Shown here in pieces: positions 1 to 5,186 of a DNA stretch of 8,317 nt. Numbering within the stretch: position 1 is the first letter of the stretch; every line of letters begins with the position of its first letter. The DNA comes from an uncultured Collinsella sp. GTDB taxonomy: Bacteria > Actinomycetota > Coriobacteriia > Coriobacteriales > Coriobacteriaceae. The stretch lies in NCBI GenBank assembly GCA_902475475.1, contig CABRZY010000071.1, positions 1 through 8,317 of the forward strand, read 5' to 3'. The notes beneath the pieces were generated by a model, which saw only the letters and a list, made by a program, of their open reading frames with translations, ran no database searches and was not told the DNA's origin. The position numbers and the translations under genes were made by a program.

Positions 1-23
1 AGTTGACGAAAGGTTTTATCCCT

Positions 24-740
24 ATGCTGCGTGCGATGATTGTGGATGATGAGGCCCCGGCCCGTTCGGAACTTCGCTTCTTGCTCGAGCAGACGGGCAA
101 GATCGGCACGATCACAGAAGCGTCGAGCGTTCGCTCCGCTATCGAGATGCTTATGGAGAGCCGCGTCGATGTTGTGTTCCTCGATATCTCGATGCCTGGC
201 GCTTCGGGTCTGCAACTTGCCGAGGCACTGCATAAGCTCAAGAATCCGCCGGCGATCGTATTCGTAACCGCGTACAGCGATCATGCGGTCGAGGCGTTTG
301 ATGTGGATGCCGTCGACTATCTGATGAAGCCGGTCGAGGAGGCTCGCCTGGATCGAGCGATCGATAAGGTTATGCAACGCGCCAAGCCTGTCACGGACAG
401 CAAGGTGACCATCGAGCGCATCCCGGTGGAAAAGGGCGGCCGCAAGGTCCTCATCCCCGTGGACGACATTCGCTTTATTATGGCCAAGGACGATTACTCC
501 TGTATTTATACGGTCGATGACCGCTTTTTGTCCACGACCTCGCTGGCACAGTTCGAGGCCAAGCTCTGCGACTTTGGCTTCTTCCGCGTTCACCGCCGCT
601 ATATCGTCAACTTGGCGTGTGTCACCGACGTCGAGACGGTTCCCTCGGGCGCTATCCAGCTGGGCATTACGGGCGTCGACGAACGCGTACCGGTTTCGCG
701 CCGTCGCGTCGTACCGCTCAAAAAGGCCCTGAGCCTCTAG
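24..740 (+). CDS. LytTR-family response regulator transcription factor
   Basis: This is a two-component response regulator of 238 residues, made of a receiver domain and a LytTR DNA-binding domain. The receiver spans about residues 3-120. It shows the acidic pair D8-D9 (IVDDE), the phosphoacceptor D54 (FLDISMPG), T82 (VTAYS) and the conserved lysine K102 (LMKPV). The LytTR domain spans about 128-236 and includes the DDYSCIY strand and the FFRVHRRYIVNL motif typical of AgrA/LytR-type binders. I chose ATG 24 because GAAAGG at 8-13 lies at good spacing. A TTG at 3 and an ATG at 36 are in frame but less likely. A TGA at 4-6 could be the stop of an upstream gene, perhaps the partner histidine kinase, but only one codon of it would be visible. 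The target genes are unknown. Confidence 0.93.
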   Translation: MLRAMIVDDEAPARSELRFLLEQTGKIGTITEASSVRSAIEMLMESRVDVVFLDISMPGASGLQLAEALHKLKNPPAIVFVTAYSDHAVEAFDVDAVDYLMKPVEEARLDRAIDKVMQRAKPVTDSKVTIERIPVEKGGRKVLIPVDDIRFIMAKDDYSCIYTVDDRFLSTTSLAQFEAKLCDFGFFRVHRRYIVNLACVTDVETVPSGAIQLGITGVDERVPVSRRRVVPLKKALSL

Positions 741-745
741 TACAC

Positions 746-797
746 CGGCCCCGCAGCCCTGTAGACCAAAATCGTCTGCGGAGCCGTGGGGCTTTTT
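746..797 (+). terminator. Probable intrinsic terminator after the response regulator
   Basis: The segment GCCCC (748-752) plus GCAG (753-756) can pair with CTGC (776-779) and GGGGC (788-792). An internal bulge lies between the two paired blocks, and five T (793-797) follow directly. The stem is imperfect, so termination may be partial. That would matter because I see no separate promoter in the short gap before the next gene. Confidence 0.5.
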
Positions 798-834
798 GCA
801 TGAATGCACCAAATCTTTTTGCGGAAGGGATCCC

Positions 835-1302
835 ATGAACAGTGCAAGCGCCAAGCGTATCGACATTATCTCGGACACCCACGGCTATCTTTCGCCTGCG
901 CTCTTGGACGAGCTTAAGGGTGCGGATCTGATTATCCACGCCGGTGACCTTACGTCGGAGATGGACTACGAGCACCTGCGCACCATCGCCCCCGTGCGAG
1001 CGGTGCTGGGTAATAACGACTACTACCGCGACTACGGCCCCGATGTGGACCGCTTGGCGCTCTTTACCTACGAAGGCCTCAAGTTCGCCGTAGCCCACTA
1101 CCGTGAAGACCTCCCGGTGGGATCCGTGGACGTAGCTATCAACGGTCACACCCACGTAACCAAAGAAGCCCAAGTGGGTCGCTGCCTGGTCCTCAACCCA
1201 GGCAGTGCCAGCTATCCAAGAGGCACCCGAGGCCCCACCATGGCCAGAATGCTTGTCAAGGACGGCAAGATTCTGAGCATCAAATTTATTGACCTAGAGT
1301 AG
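835..1302 (+). CDS. YfcE/MJ0936-type metallophosphoesterase
   Basis: This is a 155-residue cytoplasmic calcineurin-like phosphoesterase of the small YfcE/MJ0936 family. Members hydrolyse phosphodiesters with a two-metal centre, and the physiological substrate is usually unknown. Metal-site motifs appear in order: SDTHG (D14, H16), HAGDL (D38), GNND (N60), AHY (H88) and GHTH (H105, H107). These are followed by the family's LNPGSAS loop and the PRG turn. ATG 835 is supported by GGAAGGGA (823-830) just upstream. The region between H88 and the GHTH motif is short, and the usual HG after the first histidine is HY here, so the active-site lid differs from the E. coli protein. The gene stands between two terminators, so it is probably transcribed alone or by read-through from the response regulator. 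Confidence 0.9.
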   Translation: MNSASAKRIDIISDTHGYLSPALLDELKGADLIIHAGDLTSEMDYEHLRTIAPVRAVLGNNDYYRDYGPDVDRLALFTYEGLKFAVAHYREDLPVGSVDVAINGHTHVTKEAQVGRCLVLNPGSASYPRGTRGPTMARMLVKDGKILSIKFIDLE

Positions 1303-1310
1303 GTGCAACA

Positions 1311-1344
1311 AAAACGGGGGATGCAGATCGCATCTCCCGTTTTT
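1311..1344 (+). terminator. Strong intrinsic terminator after the phosphoesterase
   Basis: A 14-bp stem (1311-1324 with 1330-1343, one G-U pair) closes a 5-nt loop. Its base is A-rich on the left and T-rich on the right (T run 1340-1344). It starts eight bases after the stop codon. The A/T symmetry suggests it could also work on the minus strand. Confidence 0.9.
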
Positions 1345-1385
1345 CTTTGAGCCAAAGGCCGAAGTTCAACAACAATCTTAGACAA

Positions 1386-1430
1386 CCCCGCCGAGGAGAA
1401 CGGGGACCTCGAGCCGCGGAAGCGGCGAGG
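1386..1430. other. Pair of small GC-rich hairpins
   Basis: The first hairpin is CCCCG (1386-1390) pairing with CGGGG (1401-1405). The second is CCTC (1407-1410), a two-base bulge, and GCCGC (1413-1417). It pairs with GCGGC (1422-1426) and GAGG (1427-1430) around a GGAA tetraloop of the stable GNRA type. No T run follows, so these are not terminators. They may belong to the same repeat element as the long inverted repeat just downstream. Confidence 0.55.
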
Positions 1431-1458
1431 AACAAAGTCTTTGAAGCAAGTGACGGCA

Positions 1459-1603
1459 GGGAGGGTCTCCGGGGCCGGCTGGCGCGGGTTGAGTTTGTCG
1501 CGAGTTCCGCACGCAAAGGAAAGCACTTAATGTGCTTTCCGTCTTGCGCAGGACTGTAGAGCAGCAAACTCAACCCGCGCCAGCCGGCCCCGGAGACCCT
1601 CCC
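1459..1603. repeat. Long inverted repeat with 39-bp perfect arms
   Basis: The arm 1459-1497 is the exact reverse complement of 1565-1603: 39 of 39 bases. The 67-nt centre folds again, with GGAAAGCAC (1518-1526) pairing with GTGCTTTCC (1532-1540). As RNA or single-stranded DNA the whole 145 nt would form one very stable hairpin. It lies between the phosphoesterase terminator and the tRNA promoter, and no T run directly follows the outer stem. It is much larger than ordinary terminators or REP sequences, so a MITE-like or genome-specific intergenic repeat is most likely. Copy number cannot be judged from this window. Confidence 0.9.
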
Positions 1604-1613
1604 GGAGGGACCG

Positions 1614-1665
1614 AAAAACTTTTTCAAAAAAGTTGTTGCGCGGCGGACAGACTTCTGTGTATACT
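1614..1665 (+). promoter_or_regulatory. Promoter of tRNA-Asp with A/T-rich upstream tract
   Basis: A good -10 TATACT lies at 1660-1665, with a -35-like TTGCGC at 1636-1641 and an 18-bp spacer. The A/T tract at 1614-1632 resembles an UP element and could itself form a small hairpin. The tRNA begins about 46 bases after the -10, leaving a short 5' leader for RNase P. No other promoter is seen for the tRNA. Confidence 0.65.
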
Positions 1666-1711
1666 AATCCCCGCAGCGCACGCGAGCGGAAACAAACGCG
1701 AACGACTGCCT

Positions 1712-1789
<78 letters not shown>

Positions 1790-1797
1790 ACGCAATT

Positions 1798-1825
1798 AAA
1801 GCCACGTCTTCGGACGTGGCTTTTT
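1798..1825 (+). terminator. Intrinsic terminator of tRNA-Asp with UUCG tetraloop
   Basis: GCCACGTC (1801-1808) pairs with GACGTGGC (1813-1820) around TTCG, closed by C-G, the very stable UUCG tetraloop. Flanking AAA (1798-1800) pairs into the T run (1821-1825). It begins nine bases after the CCA end. Confidence 0.95.
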
Positions 1826-2133
1826 GCGTTTAATAGGCCCTCGTTCTTATATGCCTCTTTATCCAAGTCACCGCATTTGCAACGAGCGAGCCAGCCTCTA
1901 CTGATATATGCGTTCAAACAGGGGGTTTGTTGCGCAACATCTGTTCAATGAAGCAGGGGGTTAGGCTATACTAAATTTCACTGTAGGCCGTACCTGATTC
2001 AGCCAGTCTTCAAGTGCGGCATTCAGTGGACACCCAATTTATAATTTGGTTGTTCAGGCGGTCATTTGGCGTCTCGACACAAGCTCGGCCCCGGAGCTCG
2101 TTCGAGCTGTTCGTATTCCTTGAAAGGGGAAAC
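1826..2133 (+). promoter_or_regulatory. Long regulatory leader of the Rrf2-glycosylase operon
   Basis: This region has no gene but many candidate control signals. A 12-bp palindrome TGTTGCGCAACA lies at 1928-1939. CAGGGGGTT occurs twice, at 1919-1927 and 1954-1962. There are two possible -10 boxes: TATACT (1967-1972), with a poor -35 TTCAAT at 1944-1949, and TATAAT (2040-2045) inside a near-palindrome. A cluster of three AGCTCG half-sites lies at 2082-2108. Both promoters have weak -35 boxes, which fits activator-dependent or regulated promoters. Rrf2 proteins often control their own operon, so some of these sites may be its operators; that is an inference. Confidence 0.5.
2034..2049 (+). promoter_or_regulatory. 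TATAAT -10 box inside a 16-bp near-palindrome
   Basis: CCAATTTATAATTTGG is symmetric at seven of eight base pairs and contains TATAAT at 2040-2045. A dimeric repressor bound here would cover the -10 box directly. Rrf2 regulators bind AT-rich dyads over promoters, so this is the best autoregulatory operator candidate. No good -35 is seen 16-18 bp upstream. Confidence 0.45.
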
Positions 2134-2619
2134 ATGGACATATCGAGGAAGACTGATTATGCCCTTCGCATGCTTGCGATGCTTGCCGAGGAGCCGGAGC
2201 GGTTGCTTTCTGTTCGCACTGCTGCCGAAGAGGTCAATGTTCCGTATTCGTTTGCCCGTTCGATCCAACACGGTTTGGTTCAGGCCGGCATTGTGGAGAG
2301 CCTGCGTGGTGTTCATGGCGGCATGCGCCTTAAGGTGAGCCCCGACGATGTCACGATCCGTCAGGTTGTAGAGGCCGTTCAGGGTCCCATGGTTATGAAC
2401 GACTGCACCGCGCCCGATGGTGACTGTGCGCGCATGGGCACGTGCTGCTATCATCCCCTGTGGGCCGGAGCCCAGGCGCTGATGCGCGACTATCTCGATT
2501 CCGTTTCGCTCGGCGATATCGTCGCCCATCGCCAGTTCCCGGCTGTCGATCCCAAGTTCGCCGATCGCGATGCGTTTCCCGAGTACGCCGCCTGCGCGTA
2601 CGCTTGCCGGGAGGAATAG
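2134..2619 (+). CDS. Rrf2-family transcriptional regulator with cysteine cluster
   Basis: This 161-residue winged-helix regulator belongs to the Rrf2 family (IscR, NsrR, RsrR), whose members mostly sense iron-sulphur status, nitric oxide or redox state. The start MDISRKTDYALRML is the classic family N-terminus. The recognition helix region (about 28-48) is followed by the wing RGVHGGMRL (58-66). The cluster region has C91, C98, C104 and C105, with H107 close by, which matches the three-cysteine Fe-S site of the family. An extra C-terminal pair, C154 and C158, is unusual. ATG 2134 is preceded by AAGGGGA (2124-2130), and an upstream in-frame extension lacks family similarity. It is followed after 21 bases by the glycosylase gene, so both are likely co-transcribed and perhaps autoregulated. 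Confidence 0.92.
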   Translation: MDISRKTDYALRMLAMLAEEPERLLSVRTAAEEVNVPYSFARSIQHGLVQAGIVESLRGVHGGMRLKVSPDDVTIRQVVEAVQGPMVMNDCTAPDGDCARMGTCCYHPLWAGAQALMRDYLDSVSLGDIVAHRQFPAVDPKFADRDAFPEYAACAYACREE

Positions 2620-2640
2620 CGCCGCATAAGGAGCATTAAC

Positions 2641-3546
2641 ATGATTCAGGACCCCTTTCGTTCGATGATTCGTTCGGAAGGGGTTCTGCGTTATCGCGAC
2701 CTTCCGTGGCGCCGAACGCGCGACCCGTATATCATCTGGCTCTCCGAGGTCATGCTGCAGCAGACACAGGTGCCGCGCGTGGAGGCGCGCATGCCGGCGT
2801 GGCTCGATCGCTTTCCGACTGTCCAGGCTCTCGCCCAGGCTGCCCCTTCCGATGTCTTGGATGCGTGGCAGGGGATGGGCTACAATCGCCGCGCCCTGGC
2901 GCTTCACAGGGCTGCACAGTGCGTTGTGGAGGACTGGGATGGGGAGTTTCCGCGCGAGACGCACGATCTGGTCGCGCTGCCCGGCATTGGCCCGGCAACG
3001 GCGCAGGGCATCCGTTCGTTTGCATTCGATCTTCCGGGCGTGTATCTGGAGACCAATGTGCGCACGGTCTTTTTGCACCATTTCTTTCCCGATGTGCCGG
3101 CCGTTCCCGATCGCGAGCTGGTGCCGCTGATTCAAGCCGCCTGTCCGGCGGCCCCTGGTGCGGTGGCGGATGAGATTGCGCCCTTTGCCGCGCCTCAAGA
3201 CGATGCCGACACGCCGCGCGCGTGGTATTACGCGTTGCTGGATTACGGCGCGTATCTTAAAAAGACGCTGCCCAATCCGTCCAGGCGATCGGCGAACTAT
3301 AGTCGGCAGTCCAAGTTTGAGGGCTCGCGTCGCCAAAAGCGCGCCCACATTGTGCGCATGCTGCTGGCAGCGCGCGATGGGCAGCCGGCAGGTATTACGC
3401 TCGATGAAGCCGTTGCAAGCGTTAACGAGATGGAGACGGCAGCGGGCCGAGAGCCGGTCGAGCGCGAGCTGGTCGCAAGCATTCTTGCCGATTTGGAGCG
3501 CGAGGGCTTTTGCCGCTCCGAGGGCGATCGTTGGCTGAGTGTATAG
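2641..3546 (+). CDS. MutY-like HhH-GPD adenine glycosylase lacking the Fe-S cluster
   Basis: This is a 301-residue HhH-GPD base-excision glycosylase related to MutY, which removes adenine mispaired with 8-oxoguanine. The N-terminal part matches MutY closely: LPWRRTRDPY (21-30), SEVMLQQTQV (35-44) with the catalytic glutamate E36, and GMGYNRRA (78-85). The helix-hairpin-helix is LPGIGPATA (113-121). Where MutY has its catalytic aspartate (D in LDGNVKRV), this protein has E137 in LETNVRTV. The four-cysteine Fe-S loop that should follow about residue 205 is absent. The C-terminus (230-301) looks like a small winged-helix-type domain instead of the NUDIX-like 8-oxoguanine reader. The protein may therefore have a different or broader substrate. 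A strong TAAGGAG (2627-2633) lies seven bases before ATG 2641. Confidence 0.85.
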   Translation: MIQDPFRSMIRSEGVLRYRDLPWRRTRDPYIIWLSEVMLQQTQVPRVEARMPAWLDRFPTVQALAQAAPSDVLDAWQGMGYNRRALALHRAAQCVVEDWDGEFPRETHDLVALPGIGPATAQGIRSFAFDLPGVYLETNVRTVFLHHFFPDVPAVPDRELVPLIQAACPAAPGAVADEIAPFAAPQDDADTPRAWYYALLDYGAYLKKTLPNPSRRSANYSRQSKFEGSRRQKRAHIVRMLLAARDGQPAGITLDEAVASVNEMETAAGREPVERELVASILADLEREGFCRSEGDRWLSV

Positions 3547-3660
3547 CTCGCTCAAATATGAAGAACAGGATTGTAAGGTTTAGATTCTCGGCATGAGGGC
3601 ATCCTAAAGACAAGGTCGCTCAAAGCCTATGGGCGGCATGCGTTGAAGGGAAGTACACCT
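3547..3660 (+). other. Intergenic region before rubrerythrin
   Basis: These 114 bases separate the glycosylase from rubrerythrin. I see no convincing terminator hairpin and no promoter I trust. TTGTAA (3571-3576) lacks a good -10 at normal distance, and there is no PerR-like AT-rich dyad. Rubrerythrin may be transcribed by read-through or from a promoter too degenerate to call by eye. Confidence 0.4.
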
Positions 3661-4200
3661 ATGGATTTTGAGAACTCTCAGACCAAGAAGAACCTCGAGA
3701 CCGCTTTTGCCGGTGAGTCCCAGGCACACACCAAGTATCGCTACTATGCATCCAAGGCCAAAAAGGACGGCTACGTTCAGATCTCGAACATCTTTGCCGA
3801 GACGGCGGGCAACGAGTCCGAGCACGCCAAGCTGTGGTTTAAGTATCTGCACGACGGCGCCGTTCCGGGCACTCTGGACAACCTGCGCGACGCCGCCGCG
3901 GGCGAGAACTACGAGTGGACCACGATGTATGACGAGTTTGCCAAGACCGCCGAAGAGGAGGGCTTTGCCGAGATCGCCGAGAAGTTCCGTGGCGTCGGTG
4001 CCGTGGAGAAGGCTCACGAGGAGCGCTACAACAAGCTCGTCGAGCGTATTGAGTCGGGCGAGGTGTTTGAGCGCGAGGGCGTAAAGGTGTGGAAGTGCCT
4101 GAACTGCGGGCACCTGCATGTTGGCGCCGAAGCGCCCGAGGTGTGCCCGGTGTGCAACCACCCGAAGGCGTACTTTGAGGAGCAGGTGGTGAACTACTAG
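3661..4200 (+). CDS. Rubrerythrin
   Basis: This 179-residue protein has a ferritin-like di-iron domain (about 1-138) and a C-terminal rubredoxin domain. Rubrerythrin reduces hydrogen peroxide to water in the cytoplasm of anaerobes, taking electrons from rubredoxin or NADH-linked partners. Visible di-iron ligands are E19 (FAGESQA), E52 and H55 (ESEH), E85 (ENYEW), and E116 with H119 (EKAH). The site matching the mobile-iron ligand E97 of the Desulfovibrio protein is T88. The rubredoxin iron site is C146/C149 and C162/C165 (CLNCG and CPVCN). The protein is of the short type, without the long loop between the ferritin helices. GAAGGGA (3645-3651) supports ATG 3661; TTG 3643 is in frame but unlikely. 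It lies directly after a DNA-repair gene, in keeping with a role in oxidative stress. Confidence 0.96.
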   Translation: MDFENSQTKKNLETAFAGESQAHTKYRYYASKAKKDGYVQISNIFAETAGNESEHAKLWFKYLHDGAVPGTLDNLRDAAAGENYEWTTMYDEFAKTAEEEGFAEIAEKFRGVGAVEKAHEERYNKLVERIESGEVFEREGVKVWKCLNCGHLHVGAEAPEVCPVCNHPKAYFEEQVVNY

Positions 4201-4220
4201 CGCGTGGCGCTGGTTGCTGC

Positions 4221-4318
4221 GGGGCGCGGGGCGGGAGGCCGGATTGCCTTCCCTCCCCGCTCACGGCTCCGCAGGGTCGCGTTGAGGGAAGGCAATCCGG
4301 CCTCCCGCCCCGCGCCCC
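4221..4318. repeat. Long inverted repeat with 34-bp perfect arms
   Basis: The arm 4221-4254 is the exact reverse complement of 4285-4318: 34 of 34 bases, with one more pair at 4220/4319. The loop is 30 nt (4255-4284). The arms are extremely GC-rich at the base. The repeat starts 20 bases after the rubrerythrin stop codon and has no T run after it, so it is not a simple terminator. It differs in sequence from the repeat at 1459-1603 but has the same design: a long perfect stem and an intergenic position. Confidence 0.9.
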
Positions 4319-4368
4319 GGCGTTGGGTCGTCGCGTGCTCGTTACTGAAAAGCTGATTAGAAGTTTGT

Positions 4369-4398
4369 GTGCCGCCCCTTTAGGGGCGGCACGTTTTT
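4369..4398 (+). terminator. Strong intrinsic terminator, probably of rubrerythrin
   Basis: GTGCCGCCCC (4369-4378) pairs perfectly with GGGGCGGCAC (4383-4392) around a TTTA loop, followed by G and five T (4394-4398). It lies about 170 bases after the rubrerythrin stop, with the long inverted repeat in between. No other gene on this strand needs it, so it most likely ends the rubrerythrin transcript. Confidence 0.93.
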
Positions 4399-4544
4399 GT
4401 GTGGGGTCCCGGTCTTCACAATTTCCGTCAAGCTTTTGGTTAGGTTTTGGTCGGTTGGCGAAAGGGCAGAAAGGCAAAAGATTGCTGACGAAAAAAGCTC
4501 AGAGAAAGTGCTGGTAGGAGAGTTGTTGAGGTTTTCGACAGCTT

Positions 4545-4573
4545 TTGTCAACAAGAAACTTTGCAGCTATTGC
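4545..4573 (+). promoter_or_regulatory. Possible promoter of the membrane-protein gene
   Basis: TTGTCA (4545-4550) resembles a -35, and TATTGC (4568-4573) lies 17 bp downstream as a weak -10. A promoter is expected here because a strong terminator precedes and the next gene starts at 4652. Confidence 0.35.
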
Positions 4574-4651
4574 TACGGATTGCGTTGCCGTGGCCTTGGC
4601 GGTGCGGGATGCTGGGCGTAAGCGTCGAATGCTCCGATTGAGGAGGCCAAC

Positions 4652-5074
4652 ATGGATCTGTTTCTTGAGACCCCGCGGCAACAAGCCGAGCGCATGTTGC
4701 GCCAGCAGCAACGGCTTATGGAGATGCAAATGCAAGGGGCGGCCGTCCAGCCTCCTGCGCAAAACGCCGCGTCCGCGGTATCGTCTGCGGGTGAGGTGGA
4801 CCCAGGAGCCTATTCCGTACAGCAAGATTCATATGCGCAGGAGCTTGCGTTCGACAAGCGTCGTGCGCGTCGCCGTCGTTGGACCCAGCGCCTGCGTACG
4901 CTGGCGATGATCGTGCTAATTCCGTTGGGGCTCGCGGCAATCTTCTTGGCCTCATATGCCCTCACGTGCATTCTCAACGGCGCCTCGCCCAGTGAGGTGC
5001 TTGAGCACTTGGCGGTTCTCGGCCAGCGCCTAAGCGATGTCGTAACAACTATCCGCGCCGGCTGGGAGAGTTAG
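4652..5074 (+). CDS. Uncharacterised single-pass membrane protein
   Basis: I do not recognise this 140-residue protein. The N-terminus (8-28) is rich in Gln, Arg, Met and Glu (QQAERMLRQQQRLMEMQMQ) and probably forms a short coiled coil. A low-complexity Ala/Pro/Gln/Ser linker runs from about 29 to 60. A strongly basic patch (KRRARRRR, 69-76) precedes one transmembrane segment (about 83-108), followed by a short amphipathic tail. By the positive-inside rule the long N-terminal part should be cytoplasmic. There is no signal peptide. AGGAGG (4641-4646) sits five bases before ATG 4652, an excellent ribosome binding site that supports a real gene. The next gene, rmuC, begins 123 bases later, so the two may or may not share a transcript. 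Confidence 0.75.
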   Translation: MDLFLETPRQQAERMLRQQQRLMEMQMQGAAVQPPAQNAASAVSSAGEVDPGAYSVQQDSYAQELAFDKRRARRRRWTQRLRTLAMIVLIPLGLAAIFLASYALTCILNGASPSEVLEHLAVLGQRLSDVVTTIRAGWES

Positions 5075-5143
5075 CGTTTTAGTACCTGTGGCCCAAAATC
5101 CATTTGTCCGATTGCCATGTGACGCCCGGTGCGTGTGGCGGGG

Positions 5144-5149
5144 TAAGAT
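5144..5149 (+). promoter_or_regulatory. Possible -10 box upstream of rmuC
   Basis: TAAGAT resembles a -10 box. TGACGC (5120-5125), 18 bp upstream, is a weak -35 candidate. The spacing to the rmuC start would give a leader of about 40 bases. Evidence is modest. Confidence 0.3.
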
Positions 5150-5186
5150 TGATCGCGGTTTTGATTGATGATCGATTGGGTTTGTT

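Larger units (their letters stand above)
1345..1711. other. Gene-free region with hairpins, a large inverted repeat and the tRNA promoter
   Basis: I find no credible gene here. The content in order is: an unremarkable stretch to 1385; two small GC-rich hairpins (1386-1430); a large inverted repeat (1459-1603) with decayed outer arms; an A/T tract; and the promoter and 5' leader of the tRNA gene. Open frames in this region are by-products of the repeat, and two of them translate the same peptide from opposite strands. Confidence 0.8.
4201..4651. other. 451-bp gene-free region after rubrerythrin
   Basis: It contains a large inverted repeat (4221-4318), a strong terminator (4369-4398), and about 250 bases leading to the next gene. 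The 4399-4540 part shows no clear structure. A possible promoter follows at 4545-4573. Open frames in this stretch start inside the terminator or the repeat and have no ribosome binding sites, so I do not call genes. Confidence 0.75.

Noticed and set aside
797..808. Short dyad TGCATGAATGCA before the phosphoesterase
   Set aside because: It has only five pairs with a two-base centre and no linked promoter; this is likely by chance.
1286..1627. Frames on both strands sharing the peptide EGLRGRLARVEF
   Set aside because: The shared peptide arises because the two arms of the inverted repeat are identical on opposite strands; there are no ribosome binding sites.
2062..3555. Long minus-strand open frame of 497 codons opposite the Rrf2 and glycosylase genes
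   Set aside because: Both genes on the plus strand have full family motifs, proper starts and ribosome binding sites. In GC-rich genes the opposite strand often lacks stops; the product shows no recognisable domain.
4367..4621. Plus-strand open frame of 84 codons after rubrerythrin
   Set aside because: It starts inside the terminator hairpin, lacks a ribosome binding site and has no protein-like pattern.
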